Shown: positions 49,602 through 61,019, counted from the stretch's first letter. The stretch is 64,000 nt of DNA from Adiantum capillus-veneris (GCA_014529385.2 CM043947.1:120850891-120914890), one strand, 5' to 3'. Made by a program: numbers and translations. The notes: generated by a model not told the origin, from the letters alone.

Positions 49602-52600
49602 ATGGCTGACAACAACAACACAGATGTGTTCAAGATGTTTGTTGTTGAGGAGAGGTTGGATGGGGACAACTACCCTATGTGGGCTTATATGATGCAACAT
49701 GTTCTTGTGTCAAAGGGTGTCTGGAACATTGTGCAGGGCATTGATGTACGGCCTGGTTCTGAGGATGTAGGCGATGTTGAGGATGTTGCAGGTCTTGCTG
49801 CAAGGATTGCAGCTGTTAGAGTTGTTTTTCCTACGGCAGAACAAGCTCGTTGGGATGTTAAGGATGCGCAGGCTCATGCATTGATTGCGTTGTCTGTGAA
49901 GTGCACCATTGTTCCTCACATCCGTTCAGCAAAATCTGCAAAACAGGCTTGGGATATTTTCGCAGGTCTTTATGCAAGCCGCAATGAGGCTAAAATTGCT
50001 TTGCTGCGTAAAGAGCTGGAGTCGAAGATTATGCATGAGGAAGATGATATGGACACTTTCCTTGCTAGTGTCAAGGATATCAATGAGCAGCTTATTTCTG
50101 CAGGTGAAGTCATTTCAGACAGTTCCCTTGTGCAGACTGTTCTTGATGCCTTACCAGATTCCTACTAGACTTTTGCTAGTACTTGGAGACTTATGACCCA
50201 AGGAAATCCTGAAGTTGTCAAGTTTGATGCATTATGCACATTGTTGTTGCAAGAGTCACTTTCCAGGAAAAACAGGACTAGGCAGCGTGCAATTGAACAG
50301 GCTTTTATTGCTTCTCAAAGAAAGGGTGGTAACGGTAATGCAGCCACTTCTTATGGTTCTGCTGCGAGTGGCAAAAATTCTGTTCCTAATGCTTCTGCTG
50401 GCAGCACTTTATCTGGCAATTCTGGTGATAAGGGCAAAAAGAAGATGCGTTGCCATTATTGTAAAGCCAATGATCACTTGATCAAGTCGTGTCCTAAGTT
50501 GAAGGCCAAAGAGGCTAAGAAGAAAGAGGGTGGTTCCACTGCAAATGATGGTTCCACTACAAATGCAACCATTGTTGAGTCTTCTGTGAAAGGAGATTGT
50601 GTTGCTGATGTTCATGCAGAATGGGCTTTTAGCGCAGAGTGCACTTACAATCGTGTTGTCCATGATGCATGCTTGTCAGTTGCTGCAGATTCACATGTGT
50701 GGTATTTCGACAGTGGTGCTACAAAGCACATTACCTCACATCGTGAATTGTTTACCTCTCTCGAGTCTGACCCTCATGGGAATTCAGTCACTTGTGCCAA
50801 CAACGCCTCTTATCCAGTTCAGGGAGTTGGAAAGATTGTGCTCACTGCTGCTAATGGCAGTTCCTTCACGCTTGTTGATGCACTTTATGTACCTGGGATC
50901 AAGAAGAATCTCTTGTCTTTATCCACACTTGCTAGACTTGGACTTGTAGTCAAATTTGTGGATGACAGATGTACAATTCATGATCTCAGTTTTGGTGATG
51001 AAATTGTTGCATCTGGGCTTTTGTGCCGTGGGCTGTATAAGCTCACTTTGTATGACAAGTGTGGACATAATTTTGTAAATGATGTTGTAGATTCAAGGGA
51101 TATTTCAGATGCAAAACTTTGGCATGCACGTTTTGGTCATTTGAATTTTGCCAGTTTGCTGCGTTTGCAGAAATCTGATATGGTTGCTTCTTTGCCACCT
51201 CTTGAAGCACCTGTCAAACATGTTTGTGAAGGCTGTATTTTGGGTAAGATGCAGCGTTCTAAATTTCCAAAGGATGGTTCAGTTCGGGCCACATACAGGT
51301 TGCAGCTTGTGCATAGTGATGTTTGTGGGCCCATGCAAACTCCGTCCTTGGGAAATTACCTGTACTTCGTGACGTTCATTGATGATTACTCCAGGCATGC
51401 ATGGGTATTTCCGCTTAAAGCGAAGTTCGAAGTTTTTATGTGCTTCAAACAATTTCTGGCTATGGCTGAAAATGTCTCGAAATGTACTATGGGCACCCTC
51501 CGTTCCGATCGAGGGGGGGAGTATATGTCTCATGAATTTAATGCATTTCTGGCTAGTCGTGGGATAAAACACCAATGTACAGTGCCTTATACACCTCAGC
51601 AAAATGGTGTTGCTGAGAGGAAAAACAGGTCACTGACGGAAATGGCACGATGTACTTAACAGGTGTCCTACGAAAGCTTTGCAGTCTATTACTCCATATG
51701 AAGCATGGCATGATAGAAAGCCTTCTATTGAGCACATGCGTGTTTTTGGCTATTTGGCATATGCTTTGGTGCCACAAGTGCAGCGCAAAAAATTGGATGA
51801 TAAGGCTGTCAAATGTATTTTTGTTGGTTATAGTGCTGAAAGCAAAGGTTACAGGTTGTATCATCCGCAAACAAAACGTATTTTGGTTTCTCGGGATGTA
51901 GTGTTTGTGGAAGATTCTGTTCATCCCTTGCTGTCATGTACTAGAGACAGTAATGTAAGCTCACAGGACATTTATGACACTTTGTTGCCTCTTTTCAGTG
52001 GTGGAAATACAAATGTAAGTTCCAATGAGGCAAATGTACAGCCTATGGGGGTTTCTGAAAATGTTTTAGATCAGCCTATTACTGATGCAGATGTACCTGA
52101 TGTACTTGATGAGGAAAGGGCTGAAAATGAGCACGCTAGAGGTATGCCAAAATGGCTGGTGCACACTTTGCGTGATAGTAAATTGGATGCACCTTTGTCT
52201 AGTCGTACTCGTTCAGGCTCTCGCCATGCAGCTTATGCATCAGATTGTTATGCTTTGGCTGTGTCTAGCTTACATGATGTTGAGGAGCCTCTGACTTTTG
52301 ATGAAGCACAAAATTCAAAAAATTGGATGGCTGCCATGCAATCAGAATATGATGCACTTATAGAAAATGACACATGGACTTTATGTGATTTGCCTCCTGG
52401 CAAAAAGGCCATTGGTACGAGGTGGGTTTACAAGTTGAAACGCAAGCCGGATGGTGAGATTGATCGCCATAAGGCTCGACTTGTTGCAAAGGGTTATGCA
52501 CAACAAAAAGGCATAGATTATGAAGAGACTTTTGCTCGCACTTGTCGTATGACTATTGTGCGTTTTCTATGTGCATTGGCAGCTCATTTTGGTTGGGATG

Positions 52601-52904
52601 TACATCAATCAGACATTGTTACTGCTTTCTTGAATGGTGACATATTTCAGGAAGTTTATGTAACGCAGCCTCATGGTTTTGTCATAAAAGGACAAGAGGA
52701 CAAAGTGTGCAAATGTAACAAGGCTTTGTATGGGTTGAAGCAATCTCCTCGTGCTTGGTATGAGAAAGCTGACACTCATTTGGTCAAACAAGGCTTTTGT
52801 AACAGTCCAACAAAAAGCACATTGTATGTAAAGCGTGAGGGTGATGTATTTCTCATTGTGGTTCTTTATGTTGATGATTTGCTGATCACTGGACCAAATG
52901 AAAG
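49602..52904 (+). pseudogene. gag-pol: copia gag-pol, truncated in RT
   Basis: It starts MADNNNTDVF at 49602. Gag holds RLDGDNYPMWAYMM. A TAG at 50166 interrupts. The knuckle CHYCKANDHLIKSC is at about 50450. Protease DSGATKH is intact at about 50710. Integrase has a complete HHCC finger (HARFGH, CEGCILGKM) and D, D, E (HSDVCGP, RSDRGGEY, AERKNRS). Near 51655 the frame is lost where, judged by family wording, roughly 25 codons of integrase are missing before RCPTKALQSITPYEAW. RT follows in another frame (ARLVAKGYAQQKG, YGLKQSPRAWY, LYVDDLLI) and ends at LITGPNE, where foreign repeat DNA begins. Confidence 0.93.
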
Positions 52905-53420
52905 ACATAGTCATCCTACGCTTTTGCAATGACACACCTAGTCGCAATTGCAACCATGTGCTGAAGCATGAATGACGGGAAGCAACATAAAACATAGTCA
53001 TCTTGCGTTTTTGCAATGACACACCTAGCCGCAATTGCAACCATGTGCTAGTGCATCCACGCACGGTGACTTCTTTCAAACAGATGCTCCTGTCATTCTA
53101 GCAGCAACACACCTAATCGCAATTGCAACCATGTGCCGAAGCATGAATGACTGGGAGCAACATAAAACATAATCACCCTACACTTTTGCAATGGCACACC
53201 TAGCCTCAATTGCAACCATGTGCCAGTGCATTCACGCACGGTTACTTCTTTCAAACAAATGCTCCTGTCATTCTAGCAGCAACACACCTAGTCGCAATTG
53301 CAACCATGTGCCGAAGCATGAATGACTGGGAGCAATATAAAACATAATCATCGTACGCTTTTGCAATGACACACCTAGCCGCAATTGCAACCATGTGCCA
53401 GTGCATCCACGTACGATGAT
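52905..53420 (-). repeat. 177-bp tandem array, right part
   Basis: About three units, same repeat as 48755-49014; starts of the GAAGCATGAATGAC halves recur about 177 bp apart. It lies between the right-hand hAT promoter and the 3' splice site of the kinase exon. Confidence 0.9.
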
Positions 53421-53611
53421 TTGATAAAAGAAATTTTAAACCTTTAAGTTTTAACCCAAAAAACTCAAAAAAACATCAATAAAATAAGGAAGGGTTTAAA
53501 AAATTACTGCTACACTGCTTTGAGAATGTGGAAAGCTACCAGAAAGTTTGGTGAAGACCTTTCAATGTACCTCTTTTGTGAAAAAGACAAGCACCGGCGT
53601 CGTCTTTATAT

Positions 53612-53619
53612 AGCCATGG
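53612..53619 (-). promoter_or_regulatory. TATA box of the hAT right promoter
   Basis: On the minus strand GGCTATATAAAG follows CCTGTCGGGCCCGCC, the mirror of the left side (same GC-rich word, then TCTATATA). It points inward toward the kinase and RING genes. Confidence 0.55.
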
Positions 53620-53624
53620 CGGGC

Positions 53625-53725
53625 CCGACAGGAAAATAGCTTTACCCGGCGTGACCGCCGGGAAAATTCACGAGCCCGGCGGTCTAACTAATTAGCTCGG
53701 CGGGCTACGAGCCGGTCTCCAGGTC
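53625..53725 (-). repeat. right GC-rich subterminal region of the hAT
   Basis: Inverted counterpart of 42220-42345, with CCGCCGGG, CCCGGCGG and GGCGGGCTACGAGCC words. Confidence 0.65.
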
Positions 53726-53836
53726 TCCCTTGAGGTCAAAAAAGATGAATGTCAATTAACAAAATATTTGTTATTTTGCATTTCTATTGTTATTAACCTG
53801 AAATTATAGTGTGATCATGTCATTTTGAAATCCTTG

Positions 53837-53844
53837 CATAGTAG
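53837..53844. repeat. right target-site duplication of the hAT element
   Basis: CATAGTAG. One base differs from the left copy CATGGTAG. Confidence 0.85.
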
Positions 53845-55930
53845 CCCATGATCATGTTGGCTACCTCGGCTCTAGAGCTCGGTTATGAAAAAGTAATCTT
53901 TGAGTTTTCCTAATATGATTATATCCTTGGCTAGCAATTTCTTCATCCCGTTAAACCGGTTCAACAAAAGCGGGCTGTTGTTACAGGGTTGGCTCGGACC
54001 AATTGGCTCGGACCAAATCTCGTATGTATGACGCTTCTATTTGTGTGCTTGCATGCATGATGGGTTTGACCTTAGTAAGTGCTCTAATCAAAGGTTTCCA
54101 ACGTTTCTCAACTGTAGAAAATGTGACAAAGAATGTTGGTGGTCCAAGCTGTCTAATCATAGCGAACGCGGGTTTTTTTTTCAATTTTCCCTTGTAGTCA
54201 GGTGATGTTCGCAATGCCTCAAAGTCACGATATCCAAGTTGGGAAGACAAGACCTTCTCAATGTTAGTATCTCCAACAACTTGTGTGGCCACTAGTGTAC
54301 TGTGATTTTGCTTCCCTTTGCGCATACGGATCCAGATGGACCCCAGGATTTTTTGAGTCATCACTTTGACTGTTTTGAAAAAAAGATTCTCTATATTTAG
54401 TGAGAATCTTCTATCATTGTGCATAAGTTCCCATTGAGCCACATGTTGATATTTATGCTTAGCAAGTATATGGTATTTACGGGGTTCACCGTAGAAAATA
54501 GTAGGGAAACTAAGTTCTTCACAGTATTCATCTTTGAGAATACTCAAAGGTCTATTTCCCTCAGCAGGATCTATGAAGAAGATTTTGTCATTATGATCGA
54601 TTACTTGTTGTGATGACTCAATTCCATGGAGCATGACATTTGTGGCTAGATCATCTTCTTTTGGTGATTGATTGTTGTCGGCAGAATCATCAGGCAAAGG
54701 GCAATGCAGACTATGGAAATGGCTTAGCCACTTGTTGTTTAGAGCAAATTTTTTGTTTTTGTATAAAGATGTTTGCAATAGCTGAGTAGTGGCTTTCATT
54801 GTAAGCAATGGCCGAAAAACTTTGGAAAGGTAGCAGTGATTATAATGTAGATGACGTTTAATACCCACTAGTATTGAGGCTTCATCATGAATAAACCTCG
54901 GCAGTATTTGTTGTGTTCTCCCCAAGGATGCCAAAACATTAACAACGCTACCTCGTAATCCAAACTGACCATCGTATGTAAGCTCCCTAATTTTGTCGAA
55001 AGGTAGCCTATCACTGACAAGGCGGCTTTCTACATGATTTAACTTCTCTATTGTAGGCAAGGGGAGGTTAAATCCTATGGAATTCATTCGGGTGAGTAGT
55101 GTACCATGATCTTGCCTTTTACAACCACATGAACCGCAAACATAGTTTTCATGTACCTCGCAATTTCTAGACCTCCCAAGTGCCGACCTACGCCCTTTTT
55201 GAGCTAATTGTGAAAAAACATTAAACGTCCACATTTACAACATTGATATATAGGAACATCGTTTGTTGTTTCTATGTACTGTGGTATAGCTTTGTTTGGT
55301 GGGGAGGCTTGTTCAATGTTTATGTTCAAGGGAGCTGCAGGATGTAATTGTTTATATTTTTTTAAAATTATTGATGTTATTGCATCTATTTCCAGGATGG
55401 TCCTATCACCCAAGCAAGCAAATTGCCTCGCAATGGAGGCAGGGAGTTCATTCAATTGCTGAAGAAGCAAAGCTTTCAATGATTCTGTCTCTTCTTTGTC
55501 CCAGGTACGATACTAACGTTTGTGCGAGCATAGGTTGTCCCCCAAGTAAAAAAACAAGGAACCACTTCTATCGACAATGATGATTTTGTGCAATGTTGTT
55601 GCTTCGCTTCCACTATTAAATGTTGTCGTTTTGGGTGCTATTGGCACACCGTAAATATGAACATCACATGCAATATTGAATCTAAAGGAGAATACATGGA
55701 TAATATCAACTGCAATACCAATAGATGATGTGTGGCTATTCAATACTTGGGTCAATATGGAAGAGTCATGTCTATTGGAAGCCAAATGTGCCAAAGAAGG
55801 TGTCACCATTAGCGTTTGTTCCAACGATACTTTCACTGTGTCTAGCATGATATTGTTAATTTTTTGCAATGAAGAGCGTAACTTTATTATTTTATTGAGC
55901 ACAAGGAAAACATTATTATTCCACGGGTGA
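53845..55930 (-). pseudogene. Helentron-type Helitron Rep/helicase, N-terminal part
   Basis: Reading leftward: an unassigned N-terminal region (55902-55513); a cysteine region with YQCCKCGR near 55230 and CGSCGCK near 55125; LRGSVVNVLASLGRTQQILPR near 54930; NDRRFSLNIENLFF near 54390; then the Helitron-like N-terminal domain (FEALRTSPDYKGKL, AMIRQLGPPTFFVTFS) near 54100-54215. It ends with DYFFITE, a TAG, SRGSQHDHGLLW, the HUH nuclease motif, split by the hAT. A T6 slip near 55215 and a 14-bp tandem duplication (53989-54016) cause frameshifts. The Rep nicks and joins DNA during rolling-circle transposition in intact relatives. Confidence 0.88.
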
Positions 55931-56079
55931 CTATCTAGGAAAGCACTATCAATATCATTCTAAATGAGTTGTTCAAAAGATGCATTTTGGTTGCTTGAGG
56001 AACCCATGTACATGCAATTTTTCCCCTCCTTGGGCTATGGGGAGGGAGGAAGACAAGTAAATGAAACACACACACACAC

Positions 56080-56083
<4 letters not shown>

Positions 56084-56112
<29 letters not shown>
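56084..56112. repeat. (CA)n-(GA)n microsatellite
   Basis: A short CA run at about 56069-56082 passes into 29 bp of AG repeats. It lies between the RPA-like and Rep genes. Confidence 0.85.
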
Positions 56113-56115
<3 letters not shown>

Positions 56116-56211
56116 GAATTTACAAGATGAGAAATGGATGAAAGCAATATAATATAAAGAGTGTTTTTTTGCGTGGAGGTGATGGAGCTTCAATGTTGCA
56201 GAGGAGGAGTG

Positions 56212-58139
56212 CTACTTTGTCTCTTCGACAAAAGATGTGACAAGGCCTAACTTGTTGACGATGAATTTGCCAGTTTGGACAAGGGAGGCTAGCAGCTCAC
56301 GTGCATCTAGTACATCAGAAGCATATAAGTCAACAAAGTTTTTGTCAAGATGCAATACTTTGTCGACTACGTCACCCGCTAAGGAAACGTCAATTGGGGA
56401 AGCTTTGTTGGTCAAATTTTTTCCTTCGAGTTTGGGCAAAAAAACAACAGCTGTAGATTTTGAGCAGATAGAGCAAAAGTCTGCCTCTTGTTGGTGATGA
56501 ATCTTAGTAGATTTGCATTGACCGCAAAAATGTTCCACCAAAATTGAGTTCACATTCACAAAGTACAATGTGCCAGTCACCTATGTATAGCCACCTGATA
56601 AGTTAGAGCTTTCTTGAGCTATTACGGTGAAAAAGGAAAATCAAGATCAATACTTACTTCTTGATTGTGACCCGCATCAAGAATATGGGCCTTGTATGCT
56701 TCCTCCAAACGATGCTTGAGACGAGAAGTTTTGACGCATGCTAGGATAGTGATATCCAAGACTGAGAGTGTATTGCTCCGGCCTCTGAAGGAACCTATGT
56801 TTCGTGCAACAAACATAGGATGCACATCAGTCTCAAGAGCACCAAAGATAGCGTGGTAATCGTCTTTGCTTGCATTCACGAAGCTAAGCTATGATGTGAA
56901 GAGAGGGAAAAAGAAGGGCAAAGATAAGGAAGTCTTACAATGGCACGGTCCTCAGCTGCTGGCCCATCCACAACAACAAGATCATCGTGGGAAAGACCAG
57001 CTTTTGAAGTGCTAGCATGGCCCTGTATAACAACAAAGGCTACAGTTCCAAAGTGCATACGAGTGCCCTGTGCATGCAAGGACTGTGCCTCATCCAAAAA
57101 TTGACGCACTTTGCTCTGTGGGTAGAAACTAAGGTTGACTTCAAAAGGCTTTGTCTTTTCTACAACCGTGGAAGCGTTGAAGAATAGTACATAAGGAGAT
57201 GTGCAACCATCTGACTTAGCTTTTTTTTCCACAGTCACATTCTCAATGTGCACAAAGTCTCCTATAGCAAGAGTGTCAATAAATTGCGTAATAAATTGAT
57301 CGCTAATAGCACAAGTGATGGTGTCGGTGTTGAGTGGTTCAACTAGGTCTGCCTTAAGGTAGCGCGTATACTTAGCGACTTCTGGGCTTTGTTTGTAAGT
57401 CCCATAGCGGTTCAGTGTGCACCCCTCGAATGCAAAATGAGGGCAAGTCTCAGTGATGTCAACAATGCGCAATAGAGGGATTTTAGTGGGAATATAAGGC
57501 ACAAGGGAAGATAAACTAGCGGGAATCACATCCTCATGGTAACACTCAGAAGTAGTATGTTCATCTAGGTTGGCACCCTCTGTAATGCTCACAGTTTTTG
57601 CAACTGCAGGTGTTGGACCCTCCAGAAAAGGTTTGGCTGCCACAACAGAAAACAAAACTCTTAAGGGTTGGACACAACAATAAAATATCTATGGGGCGCA
57701 AGCAAGCCTTACTTGGTGCCGTTGTCACCTCGCAAGTCTTGAAAAGTGTACGTGCCACCGCATCACTTTGATTCACACGCTTGAGGGATTTGGGCCCAAC
57801 GCCAAGAGAAGAAGAAACATCAAGCTTAGGTAGACTCGAAGCGCTTCTCATGCGGAGTGGAGGCACATGATCAAGAATGAGGCTACTATCGGGCTCCAAG
57901 AATGACGCAGTCGTATCACGGTGCACTATCTTGTTCAACTTTGAAAAAATAGGAAGCAAAATTGCATTATTGCCAAGCATAAATCACGCATTTTGTATAA
58001 GTTATCAAGCTATTGAGTCACCATCTTCAAACTCCATCGAGCGAACGTCACTAGATTCATTGCACATAGGTTATGCGTTGTCATCGTAGCCAACGTAATG
58101 TCCATCGAGTGGATTTCGCGAGGAGGAAGAGGCAGCCAT
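56212..58139 (-). CDS. RPA-like single-strand DNA-binding protein of the Helitron, spliced
   Basis: Four coding segments join in phase: 57980-57713, 57636-56939, 56888-56658 and 56580-56212. Introns of 76, 50 and 77 nt have GTAAGG, GTAAGA and GTAAGT donors and AG acceptors. The last exon carries CGQC and CSIC spaced like the zinc ribbon of RPA70 (CX2C, 14 residues, CX2C), followed by IDVSLAGDVVDKVLHL; the second exon reads like an OB fold (GDFVHIENVTVE). Many plant Helitrons carry an RPA-like gene beside Rep/helicase. A possible first exon (58139 down, MAASSSSRNPLDG) has an in-frame TAA at 58071-58073, and its joint to the next exon is unclear. The start is therefore uncertain and the gene may be dead. 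Confidence 0.6.
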
Positions 58140-58327
58140 ATTAAGAGAGGGTGGTAAATAATATCCACTCGACTATTACTTGACGTGTTCAAAAGAAGCA
58201 AAGAGAAAAGAAGATTCTTAGCTAAAGGATAAATAAGCTCATAGAAACAATACTTCACACAGTCATAGGGATCTTAGGATCAACAAGAGAGAGGGATAGT
58301 CTTGAACTTTTTGCAGCAGCAACACTA

Positions 58328-58335
58328 CTTATATA
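58328..58335 (-). promoter_or_regulatory. TATA box upstream of the RPA-like gene
   Basis: TATATAAG on the minus strand, about 190 nt upstream of the candidate ATG at 58139. Confidence 0.45.
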
Positions 58336-58639
58336 CTACAATCCTCCCTTCTCTTTCTCAACGTTCACTAAGTCTTAAGGCTACCCCACTATCAGATCTA
58401 TTAAATAGATTTGACACATATTTAGACACATACAAGAGAACATCAAATTCAAAGGCATTAATGAACTAGTGGACAAAGGTAGAACAATCAAAAAGGGTAC
58501 TCCATTTTATCCATTGATACTCTTCTTGTCCATAGAATGTGCAATTTGAGGTGGCAAGTTGAGTTAGATCTAAGAGTATGTGGTGGTGGTCTAGGGTTCC
58601 CACCATGCTCATGCATTGAACATTTTCCCGAGCACTTGG

Positions 58640-59142
58640 AGGAGAAGGATTTCCGAAAACCCAACATTCGTGGGGAATTGTGCCTCGTCTTAATAGCGTG
58701 CCAATTTCAATCTCAAAAATGCCGGTTAAGGGCTTGATAGTGTTTGGAAAAAAGCTTTTTTCCAAACATACCAAATTACTTTTCTTGGATTTGTCAAGAG
58801 GAAATTTCAAAAAATCAAGTTAATTTTTTGGGTTTTTACACTATCTTTCTCTATTTTGGAGTGGAACTTTTCCCATCTTAATAGCGTGTCAGTTCCAATT
58901 TCAAAAAATGCCGGTTGAGGGCTCAACAGTGTTCGAGAAAAAACACTTTTGCAAACATACAAAATTCCCTCCCTTGGATTTGCCAAGAGGAAATTCTAGA
59001 AAATCAAGTTAATTTCTTGGGCTTTTACACTATTTTTTTCTATTTTGGAGTGGAAATTTTCCCTTTCCCCTTAGCCTCACTCGGCATTTTTGAGAGTGAA
59101 AACAACACGATAATAAGTTGAGGCACATTTTTCTCGAACACT
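58640..59142. mobile_element. MITE cluster, fragments plus one complete copy
   Basis: A complete 215-bp copy lies at 58928-59142 (AGTGTTCGAGAAAAA...TTTTTCTCGAACACT), inverted relative to the 9245 copy. Left of it a partial copy starts at 58739 (AGTGTTTGGAAAAAA), and a further fragment (CTTAATAGCGTGCC...GCCGGTTAAGGGC) precedes that. The pieces are directly abutting, as in repeated self-insertion or rearrangement. Confidence 0.7.
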
Positions 59143-59350
59143 AGGGCATGAGCAAAACGAGAAATTCTGCCTAGAAATCGACAAAAGTAGTTTGAAAAGT
59201 CACGAAGAAAGCCTAAATTTCAATAATTATTTCCTCTTGACAAAATCAAGGAAAGAAAGTTTGAAAGGGAAACAAGTTTTGTATGCTTGGAATCCGCATT
59301 GTTTAAACGCAATGGCACATGCTGAATAGTACCTGTGACTACGTGTGCGC

Positions 59351-59356
<6 letters not shown>

Positions 59357-59427
<71 letters not shown>
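59357..59427. repeat. (CT)n microsatellite, 71 bp
   Basis: A perfect dinucleotide run. Confidence 0.95.
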
Positions 59428-59428
<1 letters not shown>

Positions 59429-59551
59429 GTGCGCCACAACCAAATGAGTCTATACACATCTATATGCGAACGACGGTCATCTCTCTCTAGCCTAACCTCT
59501 ACTCCTTTCTGCGTCACCACCTGAGACTGTCCTCGTGAGCTCCACCAGGCT

Positions 59552-60230
59552 ATTTCCTTTTGACAAAATCAAGGAAAGTGTTAATTATCTCAGACTCTCT
59601 CTTTCTCTCTCTCTCTCACACACACACACGCACACAGGCGAGTGCATTCATTAAATTGGACGGTGGACGAGGCCTCTGTCGGACCTCTCTAGTGTTCGGG
59701 AAAAATGTGTCCCAGCTTAATATCGTGCCGTTTTCAATGTAAAAAATTCAGGTTGAGGGCACGGGAAAAAGGAGAAATGCCTCCTTAGAATAGGAAAAAA
59801 CAATGTAAAAATCTAAAAAAACAGCCTAATTTTTTGAAATTTCCTCTTGGAATAAAGAAGGAAAGGAATTTTGTATTTAGCATTTTCTCTTGACAAAATC
59901 AAGGAAAGTCTAAATCATCTCAGACTCTCTCTTTCTCTCTCTCTCACACACACATGTCCACAGAGGCGAGTGCATCCATTGGATTGGACGATGGACGAGG
60001 TCTCTCGCCAACCTCTCCAGCGTTCGGGAAAAATGTGTCTTGTCTTAATATCATGCCATTTTCAATTTAAAAAGTGCCGGTTGAGGGCACGGGAAAAGGA
60101 GAAATGCCACCCCAAAATAGACAAAAATAGTGTAAAAATTTTAAAAAATAGCCTAATTTTTTGAGATTTCCTCTTGAAATAAACAAGGAAAGGAAATTTT
60201 TATGTTCGAAAAAATGAATTTTCCACTATC
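59552..60230. repeat. tandem duplication, 2 x about 330 bp, of a MITE-microsatellite module
   Basis: TTGACAAAATCAAGGAAAG occurs at about 59560 and 59890, and each is followed by TCTCAGACTCTC, a CT/CA run, the words GGCGAGTGCAT and TTGGACG(G/A)TGGACGAGG, and then a MITE start (59691 and 60019). Both MITE copies are incomplete or diverged at the right end. Confidence 0.8.
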
Positions 60231-60242
60231 TTGGTACCATAG

Positions 60243-60245
<3 letters not shown>

Positions 60246-60309
<64 letters not shown>
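60246..60309. repeat. (CT)n microsatellite, 64 bp
   Basis: A nearly perfect dinucleotide run starting just past the end of a MITE copy. Confidence 0.95.
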
Positions 60310-60316
<7 letters not shown>

Positions 60317-60436
60317 ATGCAGTCGAAAATTCGAGGGTCTGCCATCGTCTGCAAGAGGAAGTTAAGATACACAACATTCTCATGAAGCAGAGAACTTGCA
60401 GGATGGCACTGGGCAGGAGCCTCAACATTGCCGAGC

Positions 60437-60652
60437 AGTATTCAAGGAAAATGTGTCTTGGCTTAACATCATACCGTTTTCAATTTCAAAAATGCAGGTT
60501 GAGGGCAAGGGGAAAGGGAGAAATTCCACTCCACAACAGAGCAAAATAATGTAAAAACCCGAAAAAATAAACTTAATTTTCCAAAATTTCCTCTTGGCAA
60601 ATCCAAGGAAAGGAACTTTGAACATTTGGAAAATCGATTTTTCTCGAACGCT
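60437..60652. mobile_element. 216-bp MITE copy
   Basis: It starts AGTATTCAAGGAAAATG and ends TTTTTCTCGAACGCT, the same length as the 9245 copy and in the same orientation. The left terminus is diverged. Confidence 0.65.
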
Positions 60653-60925
60653 GTTAATGCCTGAGCTAGATTGAGAGCCATGTTCGTACATAGATGGAAA
60701 TCGTGAGACGCACAACATTAGGCAGTAGCGCAGAAGATTACGGGCGATGGAGTCCACAGGGCATGTGCCCGCCAAAAATCGATGGATACTTGCAAGAACA
60801 CACAACGTCGCAATCAAGGCAAAGCCCATCCTCTTTTCTGCGCAATTCTACCGCTTGGGACTCCCTAGACAACACGCAAAAATAACTGCAGTGCTACACG
60901 ACAAATTCGCATGCGCATAGCAAGA

Positions 60926-60930
<5 letters not shown>

Positions 60931-61018
<88 letters not shown>
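60931..61018. repeat. (GA)n microsatellite, 88 bp
   Basis: A perfect dinucleotide run, the longest in the window. Confidence 0.95.

Positions 61019-61019
<1 letters not shown>

Larger units (their letters stand above)
49015..52904 (+). mobile_element. 3'-truncated Ty1/copia element inside the hAT tandem array
   Basis: The 5' LTR (49015-49241, TGTTACC...CCAACA) starts exactly where the tandem repeat breaks off. The primer site TGGTATCAGAGC follows at 49244. Gag, PR, IN and RT are present up to just past the YVDD box; RNase H and the 3' LTR are missing, and the tandem array resumes at about 52905 in the middle of a unit. The loss at the right side probably removed array sequence too. Confidence 0.88.
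42116..53836. mobile_element. 11.7-kb hAT element inserted in the Helentron Rep gene
   Basis: The left end is CAGGGATTTTAA. The right end read on the other strand is CAAGGATTTCAA. Both are flanked by an 8-bp duplication. Joining the flanks and dropping one duplication makes the Helitron reading continue through the insertion point as HGLLWIEKAP. Inside are a hAT transposase, a RING-H2 gene, a kinase gene, two tandem arrays and a nested copia. Both ends share GC-rich subterminal sequence (CCCGGCGGG words; CCTGTCGGGCCCG in inverted copies at about 42330 and 53630). Typical hATs are 2-5 kb, so this one is unusually large even without the 3.9-kb copia. Confidence 0.87.

Noticed and set aside
52609-53079. 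Minus-strand readings with repeated WLQLRLGVSLQKR
   Set aside because: They are the 177-bp tandem array read through; the same words appear at 48.7-49.05 kb.
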